Positions 1 through 5,778 of a stretch of 7,289 nucleotides of DNA are shown here, piece by piece. The notes below the pieces were generated by a model that was given only the letters and a program-made list of their open reading frames with translations, searched no databases and was not told the origin of the DNA. Source of the DNA: Sedimenticola sp. (GTDB taxonomy: Bacteria; Pseudomonadota; Gammaproteobacteria; Chromatiales; Chromatiaceae); the NCBI GenBank assembly GCA_027023915.1, contig JALVUB010000165.1:1-7289 (forward strand). The letters are read 5' to 3'. The first letter of the stretch is position 1. Each line of letters begins with the position of its first letter. Both the position numbers and the translations under genes were made by a program.

Positions 1-1
1 G

Positions 2-922
2 AAGGCCCAGGCCCGCCGTCAGACCCCCCAGGCGCGTGGCGAAGTGGCCCGTCAGTTTGAGGCGCTTTTTCTGCAGATGGCGTTGCGCGTCATGCGGCAG
101 GCGGCGGACGCATTCGGCTCCGGCGGAAGCGACCAGGTGAAGTTTTACCGCCAGATGTTCGACCAGCAAGTGGCCCTTGAGCTCGCGGGCCGCAACGCCA
201 TTGGTCTTGCCAAAGTTATCGAAGCGCGGTTGGCTTCCGCCGATGACAATGGCCACAAGCCGTTGGACAAAAGCCTGCCGCCGCGCCTGCCCATTCTGGC
301 TTACAAGGCGACGCGGCATGAAGCGGAAAAAAATGTGGAAGCGGCTTCCGTGCAAGTGAGCAAAGTGCCTGCTTCCTCAACCCAGGGGGCGGGAAAAGCG
401 GCAACGGCGCCTGACGCACCAACAAAAGATTGGCCTCCAGACTCACCTTTCGACTTCGTGCGCAGGCTTTGGCCGGCCGCCAAGCGAATCGCCAAGGGGC
501 TTGGCTTGGAGCCCGAGGTGTTGATCGCCCAGGCAGCGCTCGAGTCGGGGTGGGGCAGACGCACTCCATCCGGCGGAGAGGGCGACAGTTTCAATCTGTT
601 CGGCATCAAGGCCGACCGCCACTGGCGGAACGGACGTGTAACCGTGCATACGCTCGAATACCGTGATGGCGTGGCCGTGCGCGAGCGGGCTGCTTTCCGC
701 CGTTACCAGAGCCCTCAGCAGAGCATGGAGGACTACGCGGCCTTTCTTCGTAACAATCCGCGCTACCGGCGGGCGCTGGAAAAGACCAGCGAACCTGTTG
801 AATTTATACGCGAGTTGCAGCGGGCGGGCTACGCCAGCGATCCCGCCTATGCGGATAAAGTGGCACGGATTCTTGCCAGCCCCAATTTCCGCAAGGCGGT
901 GGCGGAGGCGAGGTCGGGATGA
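2..922 (+). CDS. flgJ: FlgJ, flagellar rod cap / peptidoglycan hydrolase (5' end missing)
   Basis: Periplasmic bifunctional protein: the N-terminal domain caps the growing flagellar rod and the C-terminal glucosaminidase-type domain cuts peptidoglycan so that the rod can pass. The frame is open back to base 2, and the residues before the GTG at 44 still resemble FlgJ, so the true start is upstream of the window and GTG 44 is not taken as the start. Counting from codon 44, the rod-cap domain (Rod-binding family) covers about residues 1-65 (RQFEALFLQMALRVMRQA, then FYRQMFDQQVA). An Ala/Pro/Ser-rich linker runs about 66-135, and the glucosaminidase domain about 140-280. Its AQAALESGWG motif carries the expected catalytic Glu167. 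Glu205 (TLEY) and Asp230 (MEDY) align with other acidic residues important in Salmonella FlgJ, and NLFGIKA and AGYASDPAYA are also typical. Product and family are secure; only the N-terminal extent is unknown. Confidence 0.95.
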   Translation, partial: KAQARRQTPQARGEVARQFEALFLQMALRVMRQAADAFGSGGSDQVKFYRQMFDQQVALELAGRNAIGLAKVIEARLASADDNGHKPLDKSLPPRLPILAYKATRHEAEKNVEAASVQVSKVPASSTQGAGKAATAPDAPTKDWPPDSPFDFVRRLWPAAKRIAKGLGLEPEVLIAQAALESGWGRRTPSGGEGDSFNLFGIKADRHWRNGRVTVHTLEYRDGVAVRERAAFRRYQSPQQSMEDYAAFLRNNPRYRRALEKTSEPVEFIRELQRAGYASDPAYADKVARILASPNFRKAVAEARSG

Positions 923-931
923 AAAAAACGC

Positions 932-958
932 TTAAGCATTTCGTGTTACCGCCGATAT
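932..958 (+). promoter_or_regulatory. Sigma-28 (FliA) promoter candidate for flgK-flgL
   Basis: The -35-like TTAAGCAT (932-939) matches the enterobacterial consensus TAAAGTTT at 5 of 8 positions. After exactly 11 bases comes GCCGATAT (951-958), which matches GCCGATAA at 7 of 8. It starts 10 bases after the flgJ stop and would give a 5' leader of about 120 nt before flgK. FliA control of flgK-flgL is established in enterics. The elements and spacing are read directly; activity is inferred. Confidence 0.75.
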
Positions 959-1085
959 TGCGGATGGCCCGGCTGTATAAAGCGCCGATTGGTGTAATCG
1001 CGTGTTATGGCCGGCTGTTTTCACCATTCCGGGATGACACCATGGTTCCTCAACCCGTTACGCCGAGTGCCAAGGGAGGCCGGCC

Positions 1086-2732
1086 ATGAGCATGAGCAGC
1101 CTTTTTGGTATCGGCACCTCGGCACTCAACGCTTTTCGGCGAGCCCTGGACACCACCGGACACAATATCGCCAATGCCAGTACCGAAGGCTACAGCCGCC
1201 AGCAGATAGAGCTGGCTGCCAGGCCGCCTCAGTACGCCGGTTTCGGCTATCTCGGGGCCGGTGTGGACACCAAGGGCGTGCGGCGCATCTACAACGGGTT
1301 TCTGGAGCAGCAGGTGCGTGCCCACACCGCCTCCAGCAAGGCGCTCGCCACTTTCGAACAGTTCGCCAACAAGATCGACAACGTGCTGGCCGACAGCGAC
1401 GCCGGCATGAATGCTTCGTTGCAGCGCTTCTCTTCCGCGCTGCAAGATCTGGCAAACGATCCCACTTCGTCCGCAACCCGACAGGTGGTGTTGGATGAAG
1501 GCCAGGGTTTGGTGAATCGTTTTTCCGAACTCGACGGCTGGCTGCGTGGCATCGGCAGGGAGGTGGACAGCGGCATTCAGACCTCGGTGAATGACATCAA
1601 CCAGTTGACCGCCGCCATCGCTGATCTCAACCACCAGATCGTGGTGGCCAAGGGGGTCATCAGGGAAGCGCCGCCCAATGATCTTCTTGACCAGCGTGAC
1701 AATCTCATCCGGCAGTTGTCGGAAAAGGTTTCGGTCACCACCTTGACACAGGACGACGGCGCGGTGAACGTCATGGTGGGCAATGGTCAGGCGCTGGTGG
1801 TGGGCAACCAGGTGACCAAGCTGGTTGCCTATCGGGGAGATGGCATACAGTCACCTGTCAAGGTGGGGCTGTCGGGCGGTGCCAATGGCACGGTTGCCAT
1901 CACTGAACAGCTTTCCGGCGGCGAACTGGGCGGATTGCTCGATTTTCGCAACAGGATGCTCGATCCCACCATCAACGCCCTGGGTCGGGTGGCATTGGGC
2001 GTGGGCCGGTTCATCAACGATCAGCACCATCAGGGCACAGATCTCAACGGCGCCTCGGGGCAGGATTTTTTCACCATCGGCCAACCACAGTGGAGCCGCC
2101 CGTCCGGGGTGAGTGGCAGCATCAATCTTGGTTGGGATGATGTAAGCAAGGTGACAGGCGCCGAATACCGGCTGGCCTGGGATGGAAGTGCCTGGTCGCT
2201 TACCCGCACGGATACCGGACAGCCCGTGACCATGACCGGGTCCGGCACCGCCGCCGATCCCTTCATCGCCGATGGGCTGAGGATCGAGGTGCCGGCCACG
2301 CCGGGTTCGGGCGATTCCTTCTTGCTGCAACCGGTGCGCAATGCGGCCGGCGATCTGCGGATGAACCTTTCCGATCCTTCCGAGGTGGCGGCCTCCCAGA
2401 GTGGCGGGGTGGGGGACAATGCCAATGCGCTGGCGTTGGCCGGGGTGATGCGCAAGCCACTGTTTTCCAGTCCTTCGGAGAGCATCGATCAGGCCTATCA
2501 GCGTCTGGTGGCCGATGTGGGCTCCACCACCAGGCAGACGAGTCTGGCCGCCACGGCGCAACAAAAGTTGATGGAGCGGGCGGTGGCCCAACGGGAAGAG
2601 GCTTCGGGTGTAAACCTGGACGAAGAGGCGGCCAACCTGGTGCGTTATCAGCAGGCCTATCAGGCAGCCGCGCGGGTCATCAAGGCGGCGGACGATATGT
2701 TTCAGGCGCTGCTGCAGGCGACGAGGGGGTGA
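1086..2732 (+). CDS. flgK: FlgK, hook-associated protein 1 (hook-filament junction)
   Basis: Secreted axial protein forming the first junction ring between hook and filament. Its 548 aa are close to the enterobacterial length of about 547. The N-terminal rod/hook signature NIANASTEGYSRQ is at residues 28-40, with LGAGVDTKGVRRIYNGFLEQQ at about 56-76. The conserved core LLDQRDNLIRQLS is at 200-212 and GGELGGLLDFRNRMLDP at 278-293. A less conserved outer domain, consistent with FlgK D2, spans about 330-430. The C-terminal helix VNLDEEAANLVRYQQAYQAA (509-528) is diagnostic. AAGGGAGG at 1072-1079 lies 6 bases before ATG 1086, which favours this start over the in-frame ATG at 1092, although many FlgK proteins begin MSSLF as the latter would. 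There are no cysteines. flgL follows after 6 bp, so the two are almost certainly cotranscribed from the sigma-28 candidate upstream. Confidence 0.98.
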   Translation: MSMSSLFGIGTSALNAFRRALDTTGHNIANASTEGYSRQQIELAARPPQYAGFGYLGAGVDTKGVRRIYNGFLEQQVRAHTASSKALATFEQFANKIDNVLADSDAGMNASLQRFSSALQDLANDPTSSATRQVVLDEGQGLVNRFSELDGWLRGIGREVDSGIQTSVNDINQLTAAIADLNHQIVVAKGVIREAPPNDLLDQRDNLIRQLSEKVSVTTLTQDDGAVNVMVGNGQALVVGNQVTKLVAYRGDGIQSPVKVGLSGGANGTVAITEQLSGGELGGLLDFRNRMLDPTINALGRVALGVGRFINDQHHQGTDLNGASGQDFFTIGQPQWSRPSGVSGSINLGWDDVSKVTGAEYRLAWDGSAWSLTRTDTGQPVTMTGSGTAADPFIADGLRIEVPATPGSGDSFLLQPVRNAAGDLRMNLSDPSEVAASQSGGVGDNANALALAGVMRKPLFSSPSESIDQAYQRLVADVGSTTRQTSLAATAQQKLMERAVAQREEASGVNLDEEAANLVRYQQAYQAAARVIKAADDMFQALLQATRG

Positions 2733-2738
2733 CGGAAT

Positions 2739-3638
2739 ATGCGTATCTCCACCGCATTGTGGTACCGGCAGGGCGTGAACAACATGCTCGAAAACCAGTC
2801 CGGCTTGAGTAAAACCCAGCGCCAGTTGGCCACCGGCAGGCGGATACTCTCTCCCCAGGACGATCCCGTGGGCGCGGTGCGCTCGCTGAAGCTGGACGAA
2901 GCCTTGGCGAACGTGCGCCAGTATCAGCGTAACGGTGAGAGGGCTGCGCCCCGCTTGCAGCGAGAGGAGCAGGTGCTGGCCAGCATGACCAACAATCTTC
3001 AGCGGGTGCGGGAGCTGGCCGTGCAGGGGCTGAACGACACGCTCACGGCATCTGACCGCGACACCATTGCGCTGGAGTTGCGGCAGCGGCTGGATGGGTT
3101 GCTCTCACTGGCCAATGAAAAAGACGCCAATGGAGAGTATCTCTTTTCCGGCAGCCGCACCGACAAGGTGCCGTTCGTGGACACCGGCAGTGGTTACAGC
3201 TATCAGGGCGACCAGACGCAGCGGCTGGCGCAACTGGGGGAAAACAGCTTCGTGGCCACCAATGATCCGGGTGACAAGCTGTTCATGTCCATAGATGATG
3301 GCAGCGGCGGCACCACGGATCTCTTTTCCATCGTTCGCAAGCTGGCCGACGACATGGATGCCGGCACGCCTGCGGAACAGAGTCTCACCCAGATCGACAA
3401 CGCTATCGCCCGGCTGGATCAGGCTCGCGCCCGCATCGGCAGCAGGCGCAACACCATTGACGCCCAGCGTCAGGCTCAGGACACTTTTTCACTCGTGATA
3501 CAAAAAGACCTTTCCGATCTGCGCGATCTCGACTACGCCAAAGCGGTGAGTCGCCTGCAGCAACAGATGCTTTCGCTTCAGGCTTCACAGAAGACCTTCA
3601 TGAAGATCGAAGGGCTTTCTTTGTTCAATTATCTATAG
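2739..3638 (+). CDS. flgL: FlgL, hook-associated protein 3 (hook-filament junction)
   Basis: Second junction protein, placed between FlgK and the flagellin filament. It has 299 aa, slightly shorter than E. coli FlgL (about 317), with the saving likely in the variable outer domain. The N-terminus MRISTALWYRQGVNNM and QRQLATGRRILSPQDDPVGA (28-47) are typical FlgL/flagellin D0-D1 sequence. LQRVRELAVQ at 87-96 is nearly the same as the LQRMRELAVQ of the flagellin in this window, reflecting their common ancestry. NEKDANGEYLFSGSRTD (126-142) and ATNDPGDKLFMSI (173-185) are characteristic FlgL segments. The C-terminal helix ends LQASQKTFMKIEGLSLFNYL. The G-rich Shine-Dalgarno (2723-2729) lies inside the last codons of flgK, 9 bases before the ATG. 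There are no cysteines. The stop is followed at once by the hairpin cluster at 3641-3740. Confidence 0.97.
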   Translation: MRISTALWYRQGVNNMLENQSGLSKTQRQLATGRRILSPQDDPVGAVRSLKLDEALANVRQYQRNGERAAPRLQREEQVLASMTNNLQRVRELAVQGLNDTLTASDRDTIALELRQRLDGLLSLANEKDANGEYLFSGSRTDKVPFVDTGSGYSYQGDQTQRLAQLGENSFVATNDPGDKLFMSIDDGSGGTTDLFSIVRKLADDMDAGTPAEQSLTQIDNAIARLDQARARIGSRRNTIDAQRQAQDTFSLVIQKDLSDLRDLDYAKAVSRLQQQMLSLQASQKTFMKIEGLSLFNYL

Positions 3639-3640
3639 GA

Positions 3641-3677
3641 AGCGCTGATAAAAGCCTTCCATGGCTTTATCAACGCT
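3641..3677 (+). repeat. Imperfect 14-pair hairpin just after flgL (first of three)
   Basis: The left arm 3641-3656 and right arm 3663-3677 pair through AGCG, then TGAT, then AAAGCC, with one C/A mismatch and one bulged A, around a 6-base loop. It begins two bases after the flgL stop. No T-run follows, so it is not a textbook intrinsic terminator; it could protect the flgKL mRNA 3' end or be part of an extragenic palindromic element. Confidence 0.6.
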
Positions 3678-3683
3678 CGCCGC

Positions 3684-3704
3684 GCCGCAAACGCGGTTTG
3701 CGGC
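3684..3704 (+). repeat. Perfect 9-bp stem, 3-base loop (second of three)
   Basis: GCCGCAAAC (3684-3692) and GTTTGCGGC (3696-3704) are exact reverse complements around GCG. A short T/C-containing stretch follows but no T-run. It lies 6 bases after the first hairpin. Confidence 0.7.
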
Positions 3705-3710
3705 TTGCTC

Positions 3711-3740
3711 CAAAATCAATGGCGCGCGTCATTGATTTTG
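3711..3740 (+). terminator. Perfect 11-bp hairpin, possible (bidirectional) terminator (third of three)
   Basis: CAAAATCAATG (3711-3721) and CATTGATTTTG (3730-3740) are exact reverse complements around an 8-base GC-rich loop. The A-run on the left arm and T-run on the right arm give some intrinsic-terminator character on both strands, but the stem is AT-rich and the T-run is part of it. The position fits ending the flgKL transcript before the next promoter. The function is inferred. Confidence 0.45.
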
Positions 3741-3793
3741 CCTGCCTCCCAATTCTTTCGAAACGTCCTTTTGTTGTCGCTGAATTTAGGTGA

Positions 3794-3820
3794 ATCAAAA
3801 GCGTAGCTTTGATCTATAAT
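3794..3820 (+). promoter_or_regulatory. Candidate sigma-70-type promoter with adjoining dyad
   Basis: A perfect -10 hexamer TATAAT lies at 3815-3820. No convincing -35 hexamer is found at 16-18 bp; GTGAAT at 3790 is the best partial match, with a long 19-bp gap. Immediately upstream is an inverted repeat, ATCAAAAGC (3794-3802) and GCTTTGAT (3806-3813), separated by GTA with one extra A. It overlaps the zone where an activator or repressor would sit. A weak -35 with a dyad may mean regulated expression. If used, the transcript would start near 3827 and carry a leader of about 180 nt to the lipoprotein gene. Confidence 0.45.
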
Positions 3821-3826
3821 AGCCCG

Positions 3827-4010
3827 GGCGGCGATAGCCGAATCGTTCCGCTGGGTGGACGGGCTGGTTGGTCTCCATGTCCGGACAGGGGAAGGGGGGC
3901 ACTCTGTCGCCGTTACCGCCAAAACCCACCATCGCCACCGGATGGCTGGGCCAAGGCGGGCCCGATGGCGTCTGCCATCACATGAAGATTACGGAACAAG
4001 GAGAATCACA
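3827..4010 (+). other. G-rich leader / untranslated region before the lipoprotein gene
   Basis: With 3641-3820, this completes the 372-bp stretch without a gene. It contains the palindrome GTCCGGAC (3879-3886). It also has a GGGCC/GGCCC hairpin (3948-3952 with 3959-3963) and a GATGGC/GCCATC hairpin with GTCT loop (3964-3969 with 3974-3979). The last one sits 18 bases before the Shine-Dalgarno AAGGAG (3998-4003). The frame is open from an ATG at 3855 into the lipoprotein, but that stretch lacks a ribosome site and does not look like an exported protein's N-terminus. I recognise no known riboswitch or small RNA here. Confidence 0.4.
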
Positions 4011-5549
4011 GTGAGCAACAACAGATCCAAGCTACGATATGCACCGTTGGTTGGTGCGATGGCATTGGCGATTACGGGTTGTGCCAGCAACAATCCGCGC
4101 CTGTCGGAGTTGCAGCAGCAGTTGAACGCCCAAAAGCAGGAAAATGCCGATCTCAAGGCTCAGCTGGCGCAGGCCGAAGAGCAGGCGAACGCCACACAGG
4201 CGGCGCCCGAGCCCGCCAAGGTCGAAAATCCGCTGTTGCCGCCCAATGCCAAGCCGGGTGAATGCTATGCCCGTGTCTGGGTTCCACCCAAATACAAATC
4301 GGTACCCGAGAAAGTGTTGGTGAGCGAGGCCAGCGAACGCACCGAGGTTATTCCGGCCAAATACGAGTGGGTGACCGAGGAGGTCACGGTCAAGCCGGCC
4401 ACTACCCGTCTTGTGAAAGTGCCTCCCGTCTATGGCACCACCAAGGAGAGGATTCTGGTCAGCGAAGCCCAGCGCACCTGGCGTACCAGTCTGAATCCGC
4501 ATTCGCCGCCCGCCAGCGATGAGTTGCTGGCCACGGCACGCAAATATGGCGTGGATCTGGACAATGCCAAGCCCGGCATGTGTTTCCACGAGCATTACCG
4601 CCCGGCCAAATACACCTGGGAAGAGAAACAGGTGAAGGTCAGCGATGAATCTGAAAAGGTGATTACCAAGCCGCCGGTCTACCGCTGGGTGGAGAAGCGT
4701 GTGATGGTAAGCGGTCCGAGTGTCCGCTATGAAACGGTTCCCGCCGTGTATGGTTGGACCACGGAGCGGGTTTTGGACAAGCCGGCGCACACCGTTTGGA
4801 AAAAGGGCACCGGGCCGATCCAGAAGATCGACCAGGCCACCGGCGAGATCATGTGTCTGGTAAAGGTTCCGGCAACCTATAAAACCATACGGAAGCGCGT
4901 GTTGAAGCGGCCCGCCAGCGTTCGGAAGATTGAGATTCCGGCCAAGTACAAGACGGTCAAGGTGCGTGAGCTGGTTAAGGAGGCCACTGTCGAGAGGGTC
5001 AAGATTCCGGCCAAGTACAAGACGGTAAAGGTTCGAAAACTGGTTTCCGGCCCCGAGTTCGTGTGGCACGAAATACACCAGCACGGCGAGCCAAGGTCTA
5101 CCCGTACCGGCCATCAGATCTGCCTGGTGGAAACTCCGGCCAAATACAAGACGGTAGTCCGCAGGGTGCTTAAATCGCCGGCCACCACCCGCGAGGTGCC
5201 TGTACCTGCGGTGACCAAGAAGGTCCGGGTACGCAAGCTGGTGTCCGAGCCGCAGGTGAAGCACATCCCGATTCCCGCCAAGTATAAGACGGTAACGCAT
5301 CGGGAACTGGTGCGTGAAGGCTACATGGAATGGCGTTCGATTCTGTGCAAGACCAACATGACGGTCAGCCGCATCAAGGCCATCCAGACCGCGCTTCACA
5401 AGGCTGGCTACTATCACGGGCCCATCGACGGCATCATCGGCAGCCAGACCATCGCCGCCGTGAACGCCTTCCAGCGGGCCAAGGGCCTGCCGGTGGACCG
5501 TTACATCAATATCGAAACGGTCAAGGCACTGGGCGTATCACCCCGCTGA
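4011..5549 (+). CDS. Repeat-rich lipoprotein with C-terminal peptidoglycan-binding domain
   Basis: I know no gene name for this protein. The start is GTG 4011, 7 bases after AAGGAG; it gives 512 aa with a lipoprotein signal peptide (basic start, hydrophobic 11-23, lipobox ITGC with Cys24). Residues 30-62 form a Leu/Gln/Glu coiled coil resembling Lpp-type helices. Residues 91-443 hold twelve 23-aa units of the form (V/I)P(A/P)xYxxxxxR(x)LVxxA. They are grouped as four triplets, starting at 91, 197, 286 and 375. A cysteine precedes each triplet (85, 191, 282, 371) and a tryptophan ends each (157, 263, 352, 441). Residues about 450-510 match a peptidoglycan-binding domain (PG_binding_1 type: IKAIQTALHKAGYYHGPIDG, then TIAAVNAFQRAKGL). 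There is no Asp at +2 after Cys24 (it is Ala), so outer-membrane sorting is expected. Inferred role: a tether between outer membrane and cell wall, possibly near flagella given the neighbours. It appears monocistronic, with its own promoter candidate and terminator. Confidence 0.92.
   Translation: MSNNRSKLRYAPLVGAMALAITGCASNNPRLSELQQQLNAQKQENADLKAQLAQAEEQANATQAAPEPAKVENPLLPPNAKPGECYARVWVPPKYKSVPEKVLVSEASERTEVIPAKYEWVTEEVTVKPATTRLVKVPPVYGTTKERILVSEAQRTWRTSLNPHSPPASDELLATARKYGVDLDNAKPGMCFHEHYRPAKYTWEEKQVKVSDESEKVITKPPVYRWVEKRVMVSGPSVRYETVPAVYGWTTERVLDKPAHTVWKKGTGPIQKIDQATGEIMCLVKVPATYKTIRKRVLKRPASVRKIEIPAKYKTVKVRELVKEATVERVKIPAKYKTVKVRKLVSGPEFVWHEIHQHGEPRSTRTGHQICLVETPAKYKTVVRRVLKSPATTREVPVPAVTKKVRVRKLVSEPQVKHIPIPAKYKTVTHRELVREGYMEWRSILCKTNMTVSRIKAIQTALHKAGYYHGPIDGIIGSQTIAAVNAFQRAKGLPVDRYINIETVKALGVSPR
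4933..5026 (+). repeat. Identical 25-bp direct repeat 69 bp apart inside the lipoprotein gene
   Basis: Bases 4933-4957 and 5002-5026 are identical over 25 bp, offset by 69 bp (23 codons, one repeat unit). They encode the IPAKYKTV start of units 8 and 9. Related copies with a few changes occur near 5133-5154 and 5269-5291. This shows that the protein repeat is still visible at DNA level in the 3' half, unlike the more diverged 5' units. Confidence 0.85.
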
Positions 5550-5551
5550 TA

Positions 5552-5567
5552 CCGGTTCACAAACCGG
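5552..5567 (+). other. Small hairpin just after the lipoprotein stop
   Basis: CCGGTT (5552-5557) and AACCGG (5562-5567) pair perfectly around CACA, three bases after the stop codon and directly ahead of the main terminator. It is probably an accessory 3'-end structure. Confidence 0.45.
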
Positions 5568-5574
5568 CGACACC

Positions 5575-5609
5575 CAAGCCCGTCCCGCAATCGCGGGGCG
5601 GGTTTTTTA
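5575..5609 (+). terminator. Rho-independent terminator of the lipoprotein gene
   Basis: CCCGTCCCGC (5579-5588) and GCGGGGCGGG (5593-5602) form a 10-pair stem (one T-G wobble) with loop AATC, followed by six T (5603-5608) and preceded by AA. This is a textbook intrinsic terminator. It separates the lipoprotein transcript from fliC. Confidence 0.93.
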
Positions 5610-5658
5610 TTGCCCTTTTTCCTGGAGCGAAAGGATAAATCGAATTTTCAAATTGCCC

Positions 5659-5685
5659 TTAAGTTTTTCGGAAAGCTGCCGTTGT
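5659..5685 (+). promoter_or_regulatory. Sigma-28 (FliA) promoter candidate for fliC
   Basis: TTAAGTTT (5659-5666) matches the FliA -35 consensus TAAAGTTT at 7 of 8 positions. After exactly 11 bases comes GCCGTTGT (5678-5685), matching GCCGATAA at 5 of 8, including the important GCCG. The spacing is the same as in the flgK promoter candidate, and both begin TTAAG. Transcription would start near 5692 with a leader of about 87 nt. Flagellin genes are the classic FliA target. Confidence 0.78.
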
Positions 5686-5704
5686 CATGCGTGGAAGCGG
5701 TAAT

Positions 5705-5758
5705 TGTCCCGTGAGGACATGTCCGCTAGGTATTTACAGAGCAGCTCTTAGGCTGCTC
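5705..5758 (+). promoter_or_regulatory. Structured fliC leader
   Basis: TGTCC (5705-5709), GGACA (5715-5719) and TGTCC (5720-5724) lie in a row. The first two can form a hairpin with a 5-base loop; the last two make a perfect 10-bp palindrome. Downstream, GAGCAGC (5739-5745) and GCTGCTC (5752-5758) pair perfectly around a 6-base loop, six bases before the Shine-Dalgarno GAGGAG (5765-5770). It is likely an mRNA stability or translation-control leader; no regulator can be named from the sequence. Confidence 0.45.
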
Positions 5759-5778
5759 CAACAAGAGGAGAGATTCCC

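Noticed and set aside
44..922. GTG at 44 as the real flgJ start
   Set aside because: The frame stays open upstream to base 2 with FlgJ-like residues, no ribosome site precedes GTG 44, and the family has about 20-40 more N-terminal residues.
965..992. Sigma-54 promoter before flgK (TGGCCCGG and nearby GG pairs)
   Set aside because: No GC dinucleotide occurs at the required 10-base distance from the GG, whereas a sigma-28 site with good spacing lies just upstream.
1851..2591. Open frame on the - strand across flgK (246 codons)
   Set aside because: It lies entirely inside the well-conserved flgK frame, with low-complexity His/Gly/Arg-rich translation and no family resemblance.
3716..3922. Small - strand open frame in the flgL-lipoprotein gap
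   Set aside because: It overlaps the third hairpin and the candidate promoter, has no convincing ribosome site and no recognisable protein features.
3855..4010. N-terminal extension of the lipoprotein from ATG 3855
   Set aside because: It would bury the lipoprotein signal peptide more than 50 residues in and has no ribosome site. GTG 4011 has AAGGAG at 7 bases and yields a clean lipobox protein.
3827..4010. Known structured RNA (riboswitch, RNase P, 4.5S or 6S RNA) in the leader
   Set aside because: The G-rich runs and short stems do not reproduce the conserved core motifs of these RNAs as I know them, so only a generic structured leader is reported.
4281..5339. CRISPR-like or satellite DNA array
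   Set aside because: The periodicity is in codons of an intact reading frame (69 bp), units are diverged at DNA level, and there are no unique spacers between constant repeats.
4032..5417. Long open frame on the - strand (461 codons)
   Set aside because: It is antisense to the repetitive lipoprotein gene. Its openness follows from the repeated codon pattern, and its translation shows no recognisable domain and only mirrored repeats.
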